Origin: Thiotrichales bacterium
GTDB taxonomy: Bacteria; Pseudomonadota; Gammaproteobacteria; UWMA-0217
Length of the DNA: 15,691 bases
Direction of reading: 5' to 3'
Assembly: GCA_024763135.1 (NCBI GenBank)
Contig: JANTGD010000037.1
Coordinates: forward strand, 1-15,691
This document shows positions 8,051 through 14,904 of the stretch, piece by piece. Both the position numbers and the translations under genes were made by a program. The stretch's first letter is position 1, and every line of letters begins with the position of its first letter. The notes beneath the pieces are model-generated. The model was not told where the DNA came from. It was given only the letters and a program-made list of their open reading frames with translations, and ran no database searches.

Positions 8051-8360
8051 ATGAGATGGATGTGTTGGGTTCGATAACCCTAAAGGGAACTGCGATGTTT
8101 AACTTTTGTCGATGATTTGTGGGGCTTCATTAATCTGTATCATGAAGTTTGTTGTGTATCCTGCTAATCTTTCATTGCAGAATACGAATGTCCCGGCTTT
8201 TTTGTGCGAGCCGGGACAGATTGGGCAATGCACAGAAAATTTTGGGCTTGGACTGTGGATGAATGTGGTGAGTCGCTATTGATTGAGCTGAGCGCATTGG
8301 GGTGCTCAAATCAGTCTGGAAAATTGTGCTGCCAGCGAATTTCGTGAGTGGGGAGGGGTT
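8051..8360. other. Intergenic leader of the FHA gene with hairpins
   Basis: No gene is seen in these 310 bases. Two inverted repeats stand out. GGGTT-CGAT-AACCC at 8067-8080 lies just after the YihY-family stop and may be a weak terminator. TGTCCCGGCT (8189-8198) pairs perfectly over 10 bp with AGCCGGGACA (8209-8218) around a T-rich 10-base loop. The second lacks a downstream T-run on either strand and is better read as an RNA leader or operator structure for the FHA gene. Confidence 0.45.
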
Positions 8361-9407
8361 ATGAATGATGCAACAGTGTTTGTGCGGATGGAGAAGAACG
8401 CTGTGGATTCGAGTGTATCCATTATTGAAGCCTTAACGCGGATTCGTGATGTTTTTGAAGATTTTTGTCATCGCGCGTCCGAGATTACTGCCCTGGAAAA
8501 TGTGCAGCTCGATGTCTCGGGGAGTGACCCTCTTGCCCAGTTGCGGCAAGCCAATTGCGAGATTACAACTGCCTTGGAAGCAGCTGAGCCGAGCGTACGC
8601 CTGGGCGTTGCGCTAATGGCTGATAAGCCACCGGTGCTGGTGTATCGACAAGAAGTCAGCGATTTTCTCAGCTATCTCAAAGGGGCTGGTTTGACACTCC
8701 GTTCCTCGCGCAAAACAGGGCTTAATTCCAGTCAACAGCAAACCGAAGTTGAGTTGGATTCGAAAATTGTTGCCACTCTTAGTTTTAGCGGCTCAAAGGC
8801 TGAGGATGTTATTCATGTACGTATCTCCAATTACACCAGCCTTGGTGAAGTCCAGTTCAAAGTGCGGTCTTTTCAGGTTGACACGCGCTTTTTAGAGCAG
8901 TTGCATCGTTATTTGGGCCGTAGTGAGAATCAATTACTAAAACTAATCAGTCAATCTTCCACTGAGGTCGGCGAATCTGAGGAAATCACCTTACAATCAG
9001 AAGCTGCGTCGCTGGCATTGCAGGAAAAGACGGCTGATATTTTGGATTTCTCAGCAGCTCCAGCAGCGTCAAATGCGACGCTCGAAATCTCCTTCCGTGA
9101 TGTGAATCTGCGGTTTGACGCGGAACATCCTGTCTGCCACATGGGGCGTAAATTTCCTGCCGACATTCTGGTGCGGTCGAAATATGTATCAAGAGACCAC
9201 GCCACGCTGGTTTTCGAGAATGGGCAGTTTACGCTGCATGATCATTCCAGCAATGGGACCTATGTGCAGTTGGATCGAGGTATTCTGGACTTTTTGCACA
9301 ATGAAGCGGTGATTTTACATGGTGGAGGCTTGATCAGTCTGGGTGTAGCGCCCGAGGAAGATCTCGAAAGTATTATTCGTTTCGATATTGGTGAAGCGTC
9401 GGAATAG
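8361..9407 (+). CDS. FHA-domain protein
   Basis: A 348-residue soluble protein with no signal peptide. Residues about 240-345 form a forkhead-associated (FHA) domain, which binds phosphothreonine peptides. The core residues are present: MGR at 261-263, VSRDH at 276-280 and SSNGTYV at 296-302. The first 230 residues match no family I recognise; they are mixed alpha/beta with no kinase, cyclase or secretion motif. The start ATG 8361 has a strong Shine-Dalgarno (GGGAGGGG, 8351-8358). The N-terminus MNDATVFVRM contains a threonine followed by hydrophobics (TVFV), a pattern seen in proteins where a phosphothreonine tail binds its own FHA domain; this is only a guess here. No Ser/Thr kinase or type VI gene is in the window, so its signalling partner is elsewhere. 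Confidence 0.88.
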   Translation: MNDATVFVRMEKNAVDSSVSIIEALTRIRDVFEDFCHRASEITALENVQLDVSGSDPLAQLRQANCEITTALEAAEPSVRLGVALMADKPPVLVYRQEVSDFLSYLKGAGLTLRSSRKTGLNSSQQQTEVELDSKIVATLSFSGSKAEDVIHVRISNYTSLGEVQFKVRSFQVDTRFLEQLHRYLGRSENQLLKLISQSSTEVGESEEITLQSEAASLALQEKTADILDFSAAPAASNATLEISFRDVNLRFDAEHPVCHMGRKFPADILVRSKYVSRDHATLVFENGQFTLHDHSSNGTYVQLDRGILDFLHNEAVILHGGGLISLGVAPEEDLESIIRFDIGEASE

Positions 9408-9728
9408 ACATAACAATACTGGCGCCCAGGCGCAAGAAGCAACCCATCGCAGTCAGCAGCTTCCTGTTCCGATTGGCAAAGTGCACGCATAATTTGCTTG
9501 CTGAGGCCAGTCTCGGTAGGACGATGTACTAGAAAGGTAACTACTTGGCGAGTTGTCAAAACCTAGAAAGATCACTTGGAGCACCAATGCCCGCACAAGT
9601 TTTAAGCGTGTGGCGACACAGCAAAATCTTTCGTTACCATTTAGGGGCCTAGGTGGCCACAGATTTTCTCGTTTTACCCTGCAACCTATTGCCTGTGCGT
9701 CTTTTGCGCGCCCGAGCGATTTTTTAGA
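9408..9728. other. Gene-free region between convergent FHA and TraB genes
   Basis: No credible coding sequence is visible. The region contains a 28-bp sequence shared with the area upstream of 14547 and two 8-bp direct repeats CTAGAAAG around it. It also has a short palindrome-rich stretch (GGGGCCTAGGTGGCC, near 9642-9656). No intrinsic terminator with a T-run was found for either flanking gene. Confidence 0.5.
9529..9570. repeat. 28-bp dispersed repeat (copy A) framed by 8-bp direct repeats
   Basis: Positions 9537-9564 match the reverse complement of 14496-14523 at 26 of 28 bases, including an exact 17-base core GCGAGTTGTCAAAACCT. Copy A is framed by direct repeats CTAGAAAG at 9529-9536 and 9563-9570, which might be a target duplication around a tiny insertion. 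No open frame or transposase accompanies it. It may be a solo end of an insertion sequence or a genome-wide intergenic repeat. Confidence 0.55.
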
Positions 9729-10943
9729 CTAAAACAATTGATCAAAAATCTTAAAACCTGCCACATAGGTCCCTACAGCCGAACCCAAGGTACAGAATAG
9801 AAACACCAGTAGTACTTTCGAAACGCGATTTTTCCACCAGCCGCGCCAATGGCTGGTATCTCTACGTAGATCTTTGAAGTCCTGCACCGTTGGACGGCGG
9901 AAGAACAGTTCGATGGCGGCAGTGACCATACCTGCGCCAATGGTTGGGTTGAGTGAGGTCAGCGGCGCAGCGAGAAAGGCCCCCAGGATTGTCAAGGGAT
10001 GCGCCAGTGCCATTAGGGCGCCGATGGCTGCTAAGCCGCCATTGATCAGGACCCAGTCTTTGATTAACGCGAACCCAAGCTCGTGGCTACGGGAGAACCC
10101 AATGCCAAACCCTGTCAGAATGATGGTAACAATGAGCCAGGGTAGCCATTTCCAAAGCTTTGACGCAGGGGGTGTTTGTTCTAGTTCGGCCAAGCGTTGG
10201 CGCAATTCACTGGCATCAGGGGAGGCTTGCTGCAACTCCTGTAGGTAAGCCGCTATCCCTTTGAGGTGACCGGCACCCACGACCGCGAGTAAATGTTTAG
10301 GGGCGTCTTGCTGACAGATTTTGAAAATCCGTAGTGCCATATATCGATCACGCTCATCGATCAGGGGCATGTAGATATTCTTTGAAGTTTGCGCGAATTC
10401 CTGAAAAGTTGCCTCAAGAATGTCGCCTTCTTTGAGTCGCTCTATTTCCTGTTCTTCGATCTTCTCATGGGTCACTGCGCTGGCGAGCAAGCCGGAAAAA
10501 ATACTCATTCGCTGCCACCAGGGCACCGCTCGGTAAACACGTTTAAGCGTAGTGCCGACCTCGCGATCAATCGTGTAAAGCGGTAAACCGTGCGCTTCCG
10601 CTCCTCGCATCGCTGCGCGCATTTCTGCACCGGGTTCAATGCCAAATTGATCGGCCAGCCGTTGCTGGAAGGCACCCAATGCTAAGCTGGCCATGACCAT
10701 CGTGGCTTTGCCTTCGCGGATCAGTTTAAACAGATCCATTTTAGCGAACGACTCAGGATCCCGGAGTGTCTGATAACGGCTTTGACAGAGCTCTATGGCA
10801 ATGCCGTCGTAGTTTTCGCTGCCAACTAGGTGTTGCACCGTCTCTGCGCTTTGGCGTGAAACGTGGGCAGTTCCTAGCAAGGTCACTTCGGTATTGCCAA
10901 CGGTCAGTGTGACCATTGGTTCGTTCTGTGTCGTCTTGTCCAT
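9729..10943 (-). CDS. TraB family protein with C-terminal membrane domain
   Basis: A 404-residue protein. The N-terminal TraB domain shows GTAHVS (24-29), ELCQSRY (51-57), the DERDRYMA motif (196-203) and VVGAGHLKGI (221-230). These conserved Glu, Arg and His residues define the family to which the enterococcal pheromone-shutdown protein TraB belongs and which is distantly related to TIKI metalloproteases and GumN. After an alanine/glutamate-rich link, four hydrophobic segments follow (about 265-283, 298-316, 318-347 and 377-395), so the protein is membrane-anchored with the TraB domain probably in the cytoplasm. The biochemical role is not established in this type. No Shine-Dalgarno is visible before ATG 10943. 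An imperfect hairpin with loop TTTT (GGCTGGC/GGCCTGCC) ends next to the start and may be a weak terminator of the upstream gene. It is last in a minus-strand cluster. Confidence 0.88.
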   Translation of the reverse strand: MDKTTQNEPMVTLTVGNTEVTLLGTAHVSRQSAETVQHLVGSENYDGIAIELCQSRYQTLRDPESFAKMDLFKLIREGKATMVMASLALGAFQQRLADQFGIEPGAEMRAAMRGAEAHGLPLYTIDREVGTTLKRVYRAVPWWQRMSIFSGLLASAVTHEKIEEQEIERLKEGDILEATFQEFAQTSKNIYMPLIDERDRYMALRIFKICQQDAPKHLLAVVGAGHLKGIAAYLQELQQASPDASELRQRLAELEQTPPASKLWKWLPWLIVTIILTGFGIGFSRSHELGFALIKDWVLINGGLAAIGALMALAHPLTILGAFLAAPLTSLNPTIGAGMVTAAIELFFRRPTVQDFKDLRRDTSHWRGWWKNRVSKVLLVFLFCTLGSAVGTYVAGFKIFDQLF

Positions 10944-11014
10944 AAAGGCAGGCCAAAAGCCAGCCCTTATAACCCTTTATTTCAAGAGTGTAAATACACG
11001 AGTGAACGGATTGT

Positions 11015-11539
11015 CTACCAGATCAAATCGTCAGGGATGTCTGAGGCATCCTCTTGAAGTGCATCGGGATTTGCCTGAATGATGATTTTTTTAGGATCAA
11101 GCCCGCGAATCTGCAGCGCAATATCTTCGCTCACGATACAGCGTTTACCATCTAGAAAAGTAATGGCTAAACGACCGTCCAGTAGCAATTGGCGTTGCTC
11201 TGCCGTGGTGTGGACTTTTTTAACATTGCTACCCACCACAAACTGATAAGGGAGCTCCGCCGCAGGATCATTGAGCGTGTTGTCCTGGATCAATTTGCGT
11301 AGCTGGGCACGTTGGCGTTTGCGTTTGGCAGCTTGTTCCCGCGCACGCCGGGCTTCCTGTTGCTCCGCAGCTTCGCGCGCCGCATAAGCCTTGGCCAAAT
11401 CATTGGTGGGCTGTCGTGGTTGCTTTGTTGCCTTTGAGGGCTTGCGTTTTTTAGGCTTGGGTTTTCGATTGGCTGCCTTGACCTGATCTTGCGTGACCAA
11501 ACCTGCTTTGAGCAGCTGTTCTTGAAGTGCGTTTTTCAT
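11015..11539 (-). CDS. DUF2058 family protein (YaiL-like)
   Basis: A 174-residue soluble, highly charged protein. Residues 1-20 (MKNALQEQLLKAGLVTQDQV) are the typical DUF2058 start. A long Lys/Arg/Ala/Gln-rich stretch (about 24-85), predicted helical or coiled coil, follows and could contact nucleic acid. The conserved C-terminal part contains LPYQFVVGSNVKKVHTT and GRLAITFLDGKRCIVSEDIALQI. E. coli YaiL is the reference member, sometimes labelled a nucleoprotein or polynucleotide-associated enzyme; its function is not known. ATG 11539 is supported by the family N-terminus although no Shine-Dalgarno is seen. The gene lies 71 bases before the TraB gene and 138 bases after the single-span membrane gene. 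Confidence 0.9.
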   Translation of the reverse strand: MKNALQEQLLKAGLVTQDQVKAANRKPKPKKRKPSKATKQPRQPTNDLAKAYAAREAAEQQEARRAREQAAKRKRQRAQLRKLIQDNTLNDPAAELPYQFVVGSNVKKVHTTAEQRQLLLDGRLAITFLDGKRCIVSEDIALQIRGLDPKKIIIQANPDALQEDASDIPDDLIW

Positions 11540-11592
11540 GTTGCCGGTAATCTTGGAGCAGGAGCATGATTCTATGGGTTGTGAGGCGACTT

Positions 11593-11617
11593 GAAAAGAT
11601 CAGGAGCGCGGTCCTGA
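11593..11617 (-). terminator. Possible weak terminator between minus-strand genes
   Basis: On the minus strand TCAGGA (11617-11612) and TCCTGA (11605-11600) form a 6-bp stem with a CCGCGC loop, followed by TCTTTTC. It sits between the membrane gene ending at 11678 and the DUF2058 gene starting at 11539. The short stem and interrupted T-run make it weak, so the two genes may still be partly co-transcribed. Confidence 0.35.
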
Positions 11618-11677
11618 GGCGTATTTGTCGATGCATTCAGGATTTTTCAACCACAGCATCTTCACCCGTGAGATACC

Positions 11678-12205
11678 TTAATTTGCGGGATCCATCGGTT
11701 TAAACGGGTCAGGACCTGTTCTGAATGTATCCTGGCTGATGGGGGTCAGGGGTAAAACCTCAGTGTGCATATCGAGTATGCGACCTATTAGGTTAACATG
11801 GCAGCTGACCTGGACGCGTTGTTCACCGCCAGTCCGACCAGGGGTACCAATGACAATTTGGTCGATAAAAAATCCATTGACGGTGCGATGGCGCACTCCC
11901 CGGCGTAGCAAACGGTTGAGACTGGGATGCTCACCATTTTTTAACGCAGCATCGCGGCAGGCTTGGAGGGCCATCTGGCCCTTCGGATCGAGTAATCCGT
12001 TGAGAAAATCATTCACAGCCGGAATTTCCTGCTTCGCAATGAACACGGCCAAAACAGTGAAAAAAATGAGCGGGATCAGTCGATTAGCGATGCGCCGCCG
12101 GCCTTTTCTCAATGGACGGCGATGACGTGCACGCGCGGCAAAGGTGTCGAGGGCTTCATCTCCCTCGTAGTCGGGGAGTTGGTTTTCTGGTCGTCTTCTT
12201 GTCAT
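11678..12205 (-). CDS. Single-span membrane protein, unknown function
   Basis: A 175-residue protein. A basic, cytoplasmic N-terminal region (RHRRPLRKGRRR, 28-39) precedes one hydrophobic segment (LIPLIFFTVLAVFIA, 43-57). About 115 extracytoplasmic residues follow, with cysteines at 83 and 135 that could pair. The sequence near the first Cys (ALQACRDAALKN) and a region like GFFIDQIVIGTPG look like a folded domain, but I recognise no family. ATG 12205 is preferred over the more upstream frame opening because AGGAG (12215-12211) is 5 bases before it. It also overlaps the stop of the upstream six-Cys gene as ATGA. It belongs to a minus-strand cluster leading to DUF2058 and TraB genes. Confidence 0.75.
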   Translation of the reverse strand: MTRRRPENQLPDYEGDEALDTFAARARHRRPLRKGRRRIANRLIPLIFFTVLAVFIAKQEIPAVNDFLNGLLDPKGQMALQACRDAALKNGEHPSLNRLLRRGVRHRTVNGFFIDQIVIGTPGRTGGEQRVQVSCHVNLIGRILDMHTEVLPLTPISQDTFRTGPDPFKPMDPAN

Positions 12206-12378
12206 TGAATCTCCTGCTGAGTAGAGGCGGTAGCACACGAATGCTTGCAGGCAGGGCAATTGTTGCGCGGATCATTGAGCAACGCGCAGAGGTGAGATGT
12301 CCTACCCATCGTGTTGCCGGCACCTGCGCAACTCGCGCGCTGATCACGGCGGTCGATATGCGTACACTGGATTGGCAT
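12202..12378 (-). CDS. Cysteine-rich 58-residue mini-protein, unknown
   Basis: ATG 12378 opens a 58-codon frame with six cysteines at 5, 17, 31, 41, 44 and 48, ending in NCPACKHSC. The Cys-x2-Cys-x3-Cys group and the His residues suggest a small zinc- or iron-binding fold, but no known family is recognised. The stop codon overlaps the start of the membrane gene as ATGA (12202-12205), the same coupling seen at argD-argF and hyuB-DUF3301 in this window; this is the main reason to accept it. No good Shine-Dalgarno precedes ATG 12378; an in-frame GTG at 12438 would add 20 residues. There is no signal peptide, so it is probably cytoplasmic. It would be the first gene of the minus-strand cluster, divergent from gshA. 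Confidence 0.6.
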   Translation of the reverse strand: MPIQCTHIDRRDQRASCAGAGNTMGRTSHLCALLNDPRNNCPACKHSCATASTQQEIQ

Positions 12379-12693
12379 GCGGGCGTACACCGTTGGCTGG
12401 AGATCCGTCGGCGTTCTGCGGTGCAAGGCCATGGGCACGATATTCTAGTTTTGGTATCTGCCTCAGGCCGTTCTATCTGCCTGCATTGTGCAAGTATCCA
12501 GCGTTACTTCAATGCATGTAGGTTTTTAAACCCTCAGCCCAGTTTCTCCCTGTGAGAGCCAGGGAATTATTGTGTACGAACGGATGCAACGATCGATGCC
12601 ACGCCATGTATTTTGCGCAACAGTATAGCGGTTTGTGATAAAGAAATATCTCCGATATAGTCCGCGAGTTCGAGCTCGCAACCTGGAACCACC
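12379..12693. other. Divergent intergenic region between the six-Cys gene and gshA
   Basis: About 315 bases. The part near gshA holds a clear sigma-70-type promoter (annotated separately). The rest shows no gene of credible composition; the plus-strand frame running through 12112-12555 lies antisense to the minus-strand genes and shows no family features. A minus-strand promoter for the six-Cys gene is expected here but not clear. Confidence 0.4.
12633..12661 (+). promoter_or_regulatory. Predicted sigma-70 promoter of gshA
   Basis: TTGTGA (12633-12638, 4 of 6 to the -35 consensus) and TATAGT (12656-12661, 5 of 6 to the -10) are separated by exactly 17 bases. Transcription should begin near 12668. 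This leaves a leader of about 26 bases before the ATT codon at 12694 and about 100 bases before the TTG at 12769, which favours the upstream start. Confidence 0.6.
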
Positions 12694-14271
12694 ATTAATA
12701 CCACGACATTTCAACAACGTATTGGTCGGATCAGCGCCCATCAACCCCAGCAATTACTCCAGGGGAGCTTGCTGGGTATTGAGAAAGAGAGTCTGAGAGT
12801 GACTGAGAATGGCGTGATTTCTCAGGCCGATCATCCTCGGGCATTGGGGGCAGCGTTGACACATCCTGCCGTGACTACAGACTACTCCGAGGCGCTGCTG
12901 GAGTTTGTGACGGCACCGCACGAGAGCGTATCAGGGGCACTGACAGAGCTGGAGAATCTCCATCGTTGGGTGTTTTCACATCTCGAGTCGGAACGCTTCT
13001 GGGTTGCGAGCATGCCTTGCATACTGGCGGGTGAAAATAGTATTCGGATTGCTGGCTATGGCGCATCCAATGAAGGCTTGATGAAAACGGTCTATCGTCG
13101 CGGTCTTGGTTTGCGCTACGGTCGTATGATGCAGGTCATTGCCGGCGTGCATTTCAACTACTCCTTTTCAGACCCCATGATGCGGCAGCTGCATCAGCTC
13201 TTCGGCCATGACAGTGATTTTGCTACGTTTAAGTCGGAAGCTTATATGGGAATGGTGCGTAACCTATTACGCTTAGGGTGGGTTGTGCCTTATCTTTTCG
13301 GGGCTTCTCCAGCGATTTGTGAATCCTTTCTCAAGGGGCAGCCAACCACCTTGGAATATCTTGGGCAAGGGACTTACTTCGAATCATTTGCGACGTCATT
13401 GCGCCTGGGCGATATTGGCTACCAAAATTCACGAGAGGGTGAAACGGGGGTTGATATCGATTTTAATTCCATGTCGCGCTATGTCGATAGTCTGGAACAG
13501 GCCATAGAAACTCCGTGCCCGCGGTATGCAGCAATGGGGGTGGTCGAACGTGGTGTGCATAAGCAATTGAATGCCAACCGGCTCCAGATCGAAAATGAGT
13601 ACTACTGTAGCGTTCGGCCTAAAACACTCCTGCAGGGGCTGGAAAAACCAGTACATGCCATGCGCAATCGGGGCATCGATTATGTAGAGCTCCGTTCAGT
13701 CGATCTGAATCCATTTGAGCCATTGGGGGTCAGTGAGCGACAGTTGTATTTTTTAGAGGCGTTGATGGTCTATGCCATGCTGCTGCCATCTCCGCCCATG
13801 CAAACCCAGGAGAAGCAGATTGTTGCCGAGAATCTGGCATTGGTGGCTCACTGTGGGCGAGATCCCGCACTGGAAATCTTGCGGGGGGAGCGCAAAATTG
13901 CGCTGCGACGCTGGGCCAGTGAAATCTTCGAACACATGCGGTTGATTTGCAGCTGGCTTGATGCGAAAGCGCCGCAGGGCCATGAATACACCCAGTCGCT
14001 AGATTATCAGATTCAAAAAAATGCCGGAGTGGTCGATCTGCCAGCGACGCGCATGATGAAATTGTTGCGCGAGAACAAAGAGAGTTTTCACCAATTTGCC
14101 AATCGCAAAGCTGCTTTGGTCGGAGAATATTTTGCCCAGCATCCGCTACCTGCAGAGCAGCAGATGTATTATGAGCAATTGGCGCAAGAGTCGCGGCTGT
14201 TGGCTCAGGATATGACGCGGCGCCCTCAGCCCTCGTTTACAGAATTCTTAGCGCATTACTTCGCGCAATAG
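12694..14271 (+). CDS. gshA: Glutamate-cysteine ligase, proteobacterial type
   Basis: Joins glutamate and cysteine with ATP, the first and rate-limiting step of glutathione synthesis, in the cytoplasm. From 12694 the product is 525 residues, close to E. coli GshA (518). It shows GIEKESLRV near the N-terminus, TTDYSEALLEFVT, SMPCIL, VYRRGLGLRYGRMMQVIAGVHFNYSF, the YGSPAIC-like GASPAICESF, and EYYCSVRPK followed by GIDYVELRSVDLNPFEP. All are standard for this family. The only usual start in frame is TTG 12769, which would cut into the conserved LLxGxLxGIEKESLR block. Homology-like sequence (TTFQQRIGRISAHQPQQLLQ) continues upstream to an ATT at 12694, and TAG at 12658 closes the frame. I therefore take the ATT as the likely start. 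If a strict start is required, use 12769 (500 residues). No terminator follows. Confidence 0.93.
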   Translation: MNTTTFQQRIGRISAHQPQQLLQGSLLGIEKESLRVTENGVISQADHPRALGAALTHPAVTTDYSEALLEFVTAPHESVSGALTELENLHRWVFSHLESERFWVASMPCILAGENSIRIAGYGASNEGLMKTVYRRGLGLRYGRMMQVIAGVHFNYSFSDPMMRQLHQLFGHDSDFATFKSEAYMGMVRNLLRLGWVVPYLFGASPAICESFLKGQPTTLEYLGQGTYFESFATSLRLGDIGYQNSREGETGVDIDFNSMSRYVDSLEQAIETPCPRYAAMGVVERGVHKQLNANRLQIENEYYCSVRPKTLLQGLEKPVHAMRNRGIDYVELRSVDLNPFEPLGVSERQLYFLEALMVYAMLLPSPPMQTQEKQIVAENLALVAHCGRDPALEILRGERKIALRRWASEIFEHMRLICSWLDAKAPQGHEYTQSLDYQIQKNAGVVDLPATRMMKLLRENKESFHQFANRKAALVGEYFAQHPLPAEQQMYYEQLAQESRLLAQDMTRRPQPSFTEFLAHYFAQ

Positions 14272-14382
14272 CTGATATCGACAACTCGCTCGGCATAGAA
14301 AACTTGATTGAGTGCTCACTTGGCTGGTTGATTTCTTATGCAGCCACGGTAGATTAGCCTATGCTAATTCAAAGGTAACTCG

Positions 14383-14482
14383 AGCTAACCTCTGAAATGC
14401 GCCAGCACTGCTTAAAAAATGGTCATTGATACTTGTAGGCTGATATTTTTCGCCTTGATCTGACGTGTTTCAGAGGTTAGCT
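14383..14482. mobile_element. MITE-like inverted-repeat element (100 bp)
   Basis: A perfect 15-bp terminal inverted repeat, AGCTAACCTCTGAAA (14383-14397) and TTTCAGAGGTTAGCT (14468-14482), bounds about 70 bases without a gene. Pairing continues inward in part (TGCGCCAG against the complement of CTGACGTG). The outermost AGCT on each side is itself palindromic and may be a 4-bp target duplication, so the true ends could be AACCTCTGAAA. The parent insertion sequence is not recognised. Confidence 0.6.
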
Positions 14483-14495
14483 GATCAGTTACAGC

Positions 14496-14523
14496 AGGTT
14501 TTGACAACTCGCTGAGTAGTTAC
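14496..14523. repeat. 28-bp dispersed repeat (copy B)
   Basis: This stretch matches the reverse complement of 9537-9564 at 26 of 28 bases, with an exact core AGGTTTTGACAACTCGC. It contains a perfect TTGACA hexamer 40 bases before the start codon of the small secreted-protein gene. No matching -10 box lies 16-18 bases downstream, so promoter function is doubtful. Confidence 0.55.
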
Positions 14524-14546
14524 ATTCAAAGAACACTGGGCTGTAG

Positions 14547-14765
14547 ATGCTAAATACAATTAAGTTTCTGATTTTTCTGTTTTTGTTCTTTCCATTTTGG
14601 GTCTGGGGGGAGGAGGAGACTCGCTTGAAGGCGCTGCGTGACGATTGTCGCGCGGAGGGTGAAGCGATGGGTATGCAGAAGGCCCAGTTGGATCGCTACA
14701 TCGCTGAATGCGTGGCCGATTTTGAGGAAGCTGAGATGGCCAATAGCATCAAGCTGAAAAAGTAG
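14547..14765 (+). CDS. Small secreted protein, unknown function
   Basis: A 72-residue protein. The first 21 residues form a signal peptide: a Lys at position 6, a very hydrophobic core (FLIFLFLFFPFWVW) and a likely cleavage after VWG before EEE. The mature chain of about 51 residues is acidic and helical, with two cysteines (34 and 55) that could form a disulphide in the periplasm (DDCRAEGEAMGMQ...RYIAECVADFEEAE). Small periplasmic proteins with two Cys in such a Glu-rich helical hairpin occur in other proteobacteria, but I cannot name a family. ATG 14547 has no clear Shine-Dalgarno. The gene is isolated between repeat elements. It has a proper signal peptide and balanced composition, so it is probably real. 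Confidence 0.62.
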   Translation: MLNTIKFLIFLFLFFPFWVWGEEETRLKALRDDCRAEGEAMGMQKAQLDRYIAECVADFEEAEMANSIKLKK

Positions 14766-14904
14766 TCACAGCGCTTAAAAAACGGGCCGTGTCTGCTGCA
14801 ACCTCTGTATTACTCGCGGTCATGGGGTCTGACCGAACCGTTGCGAAAAAATTATGGATGGTCTCGGTAAGTAGTATTGAGCGAAATTCTTCCAACTCAA
14901 TCAG

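Larger units (their letters stand above)
14272..14546. other. Intergenic region with composite repeats
   Basis: No coding sequence in these 275 bases. The region holds a 100-bp inverted-repeat element (14383-14482), copy B of the dispersed 28-bp repeat (14496-14523), and an 11-bp direct repeat GACAACTCGCT at 14280-14290 and 14503-14513. The whole interval looks like layered mobile-element debris between gshA and a small secreted-protein gene. Confidence 0.55.

Noticed and set aside
9529..9570. CRISPR-like array from the two CTAGAAAG repeats
   Set aside because: There are only two 8-bp repeats with one 26-bp spacing, and no cas genes are in the window.
12112..12555. Plus-strand ORF of 147 residues before gshA
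   Set aside because: It lies antisense to the start of the single-span membrane gene and to the six-Cys frame, whose ATGA coupling is better support; its own composition is Arg/His/Cys-rich in a shadow-like way.
14501..14530. TTGACA as a -35 box for the small secreted gene
   Set aside because: No acceptable -10 sequence lies 16-18 bases downstream; the hexamer is part of the dispersed 28-bp repeat.
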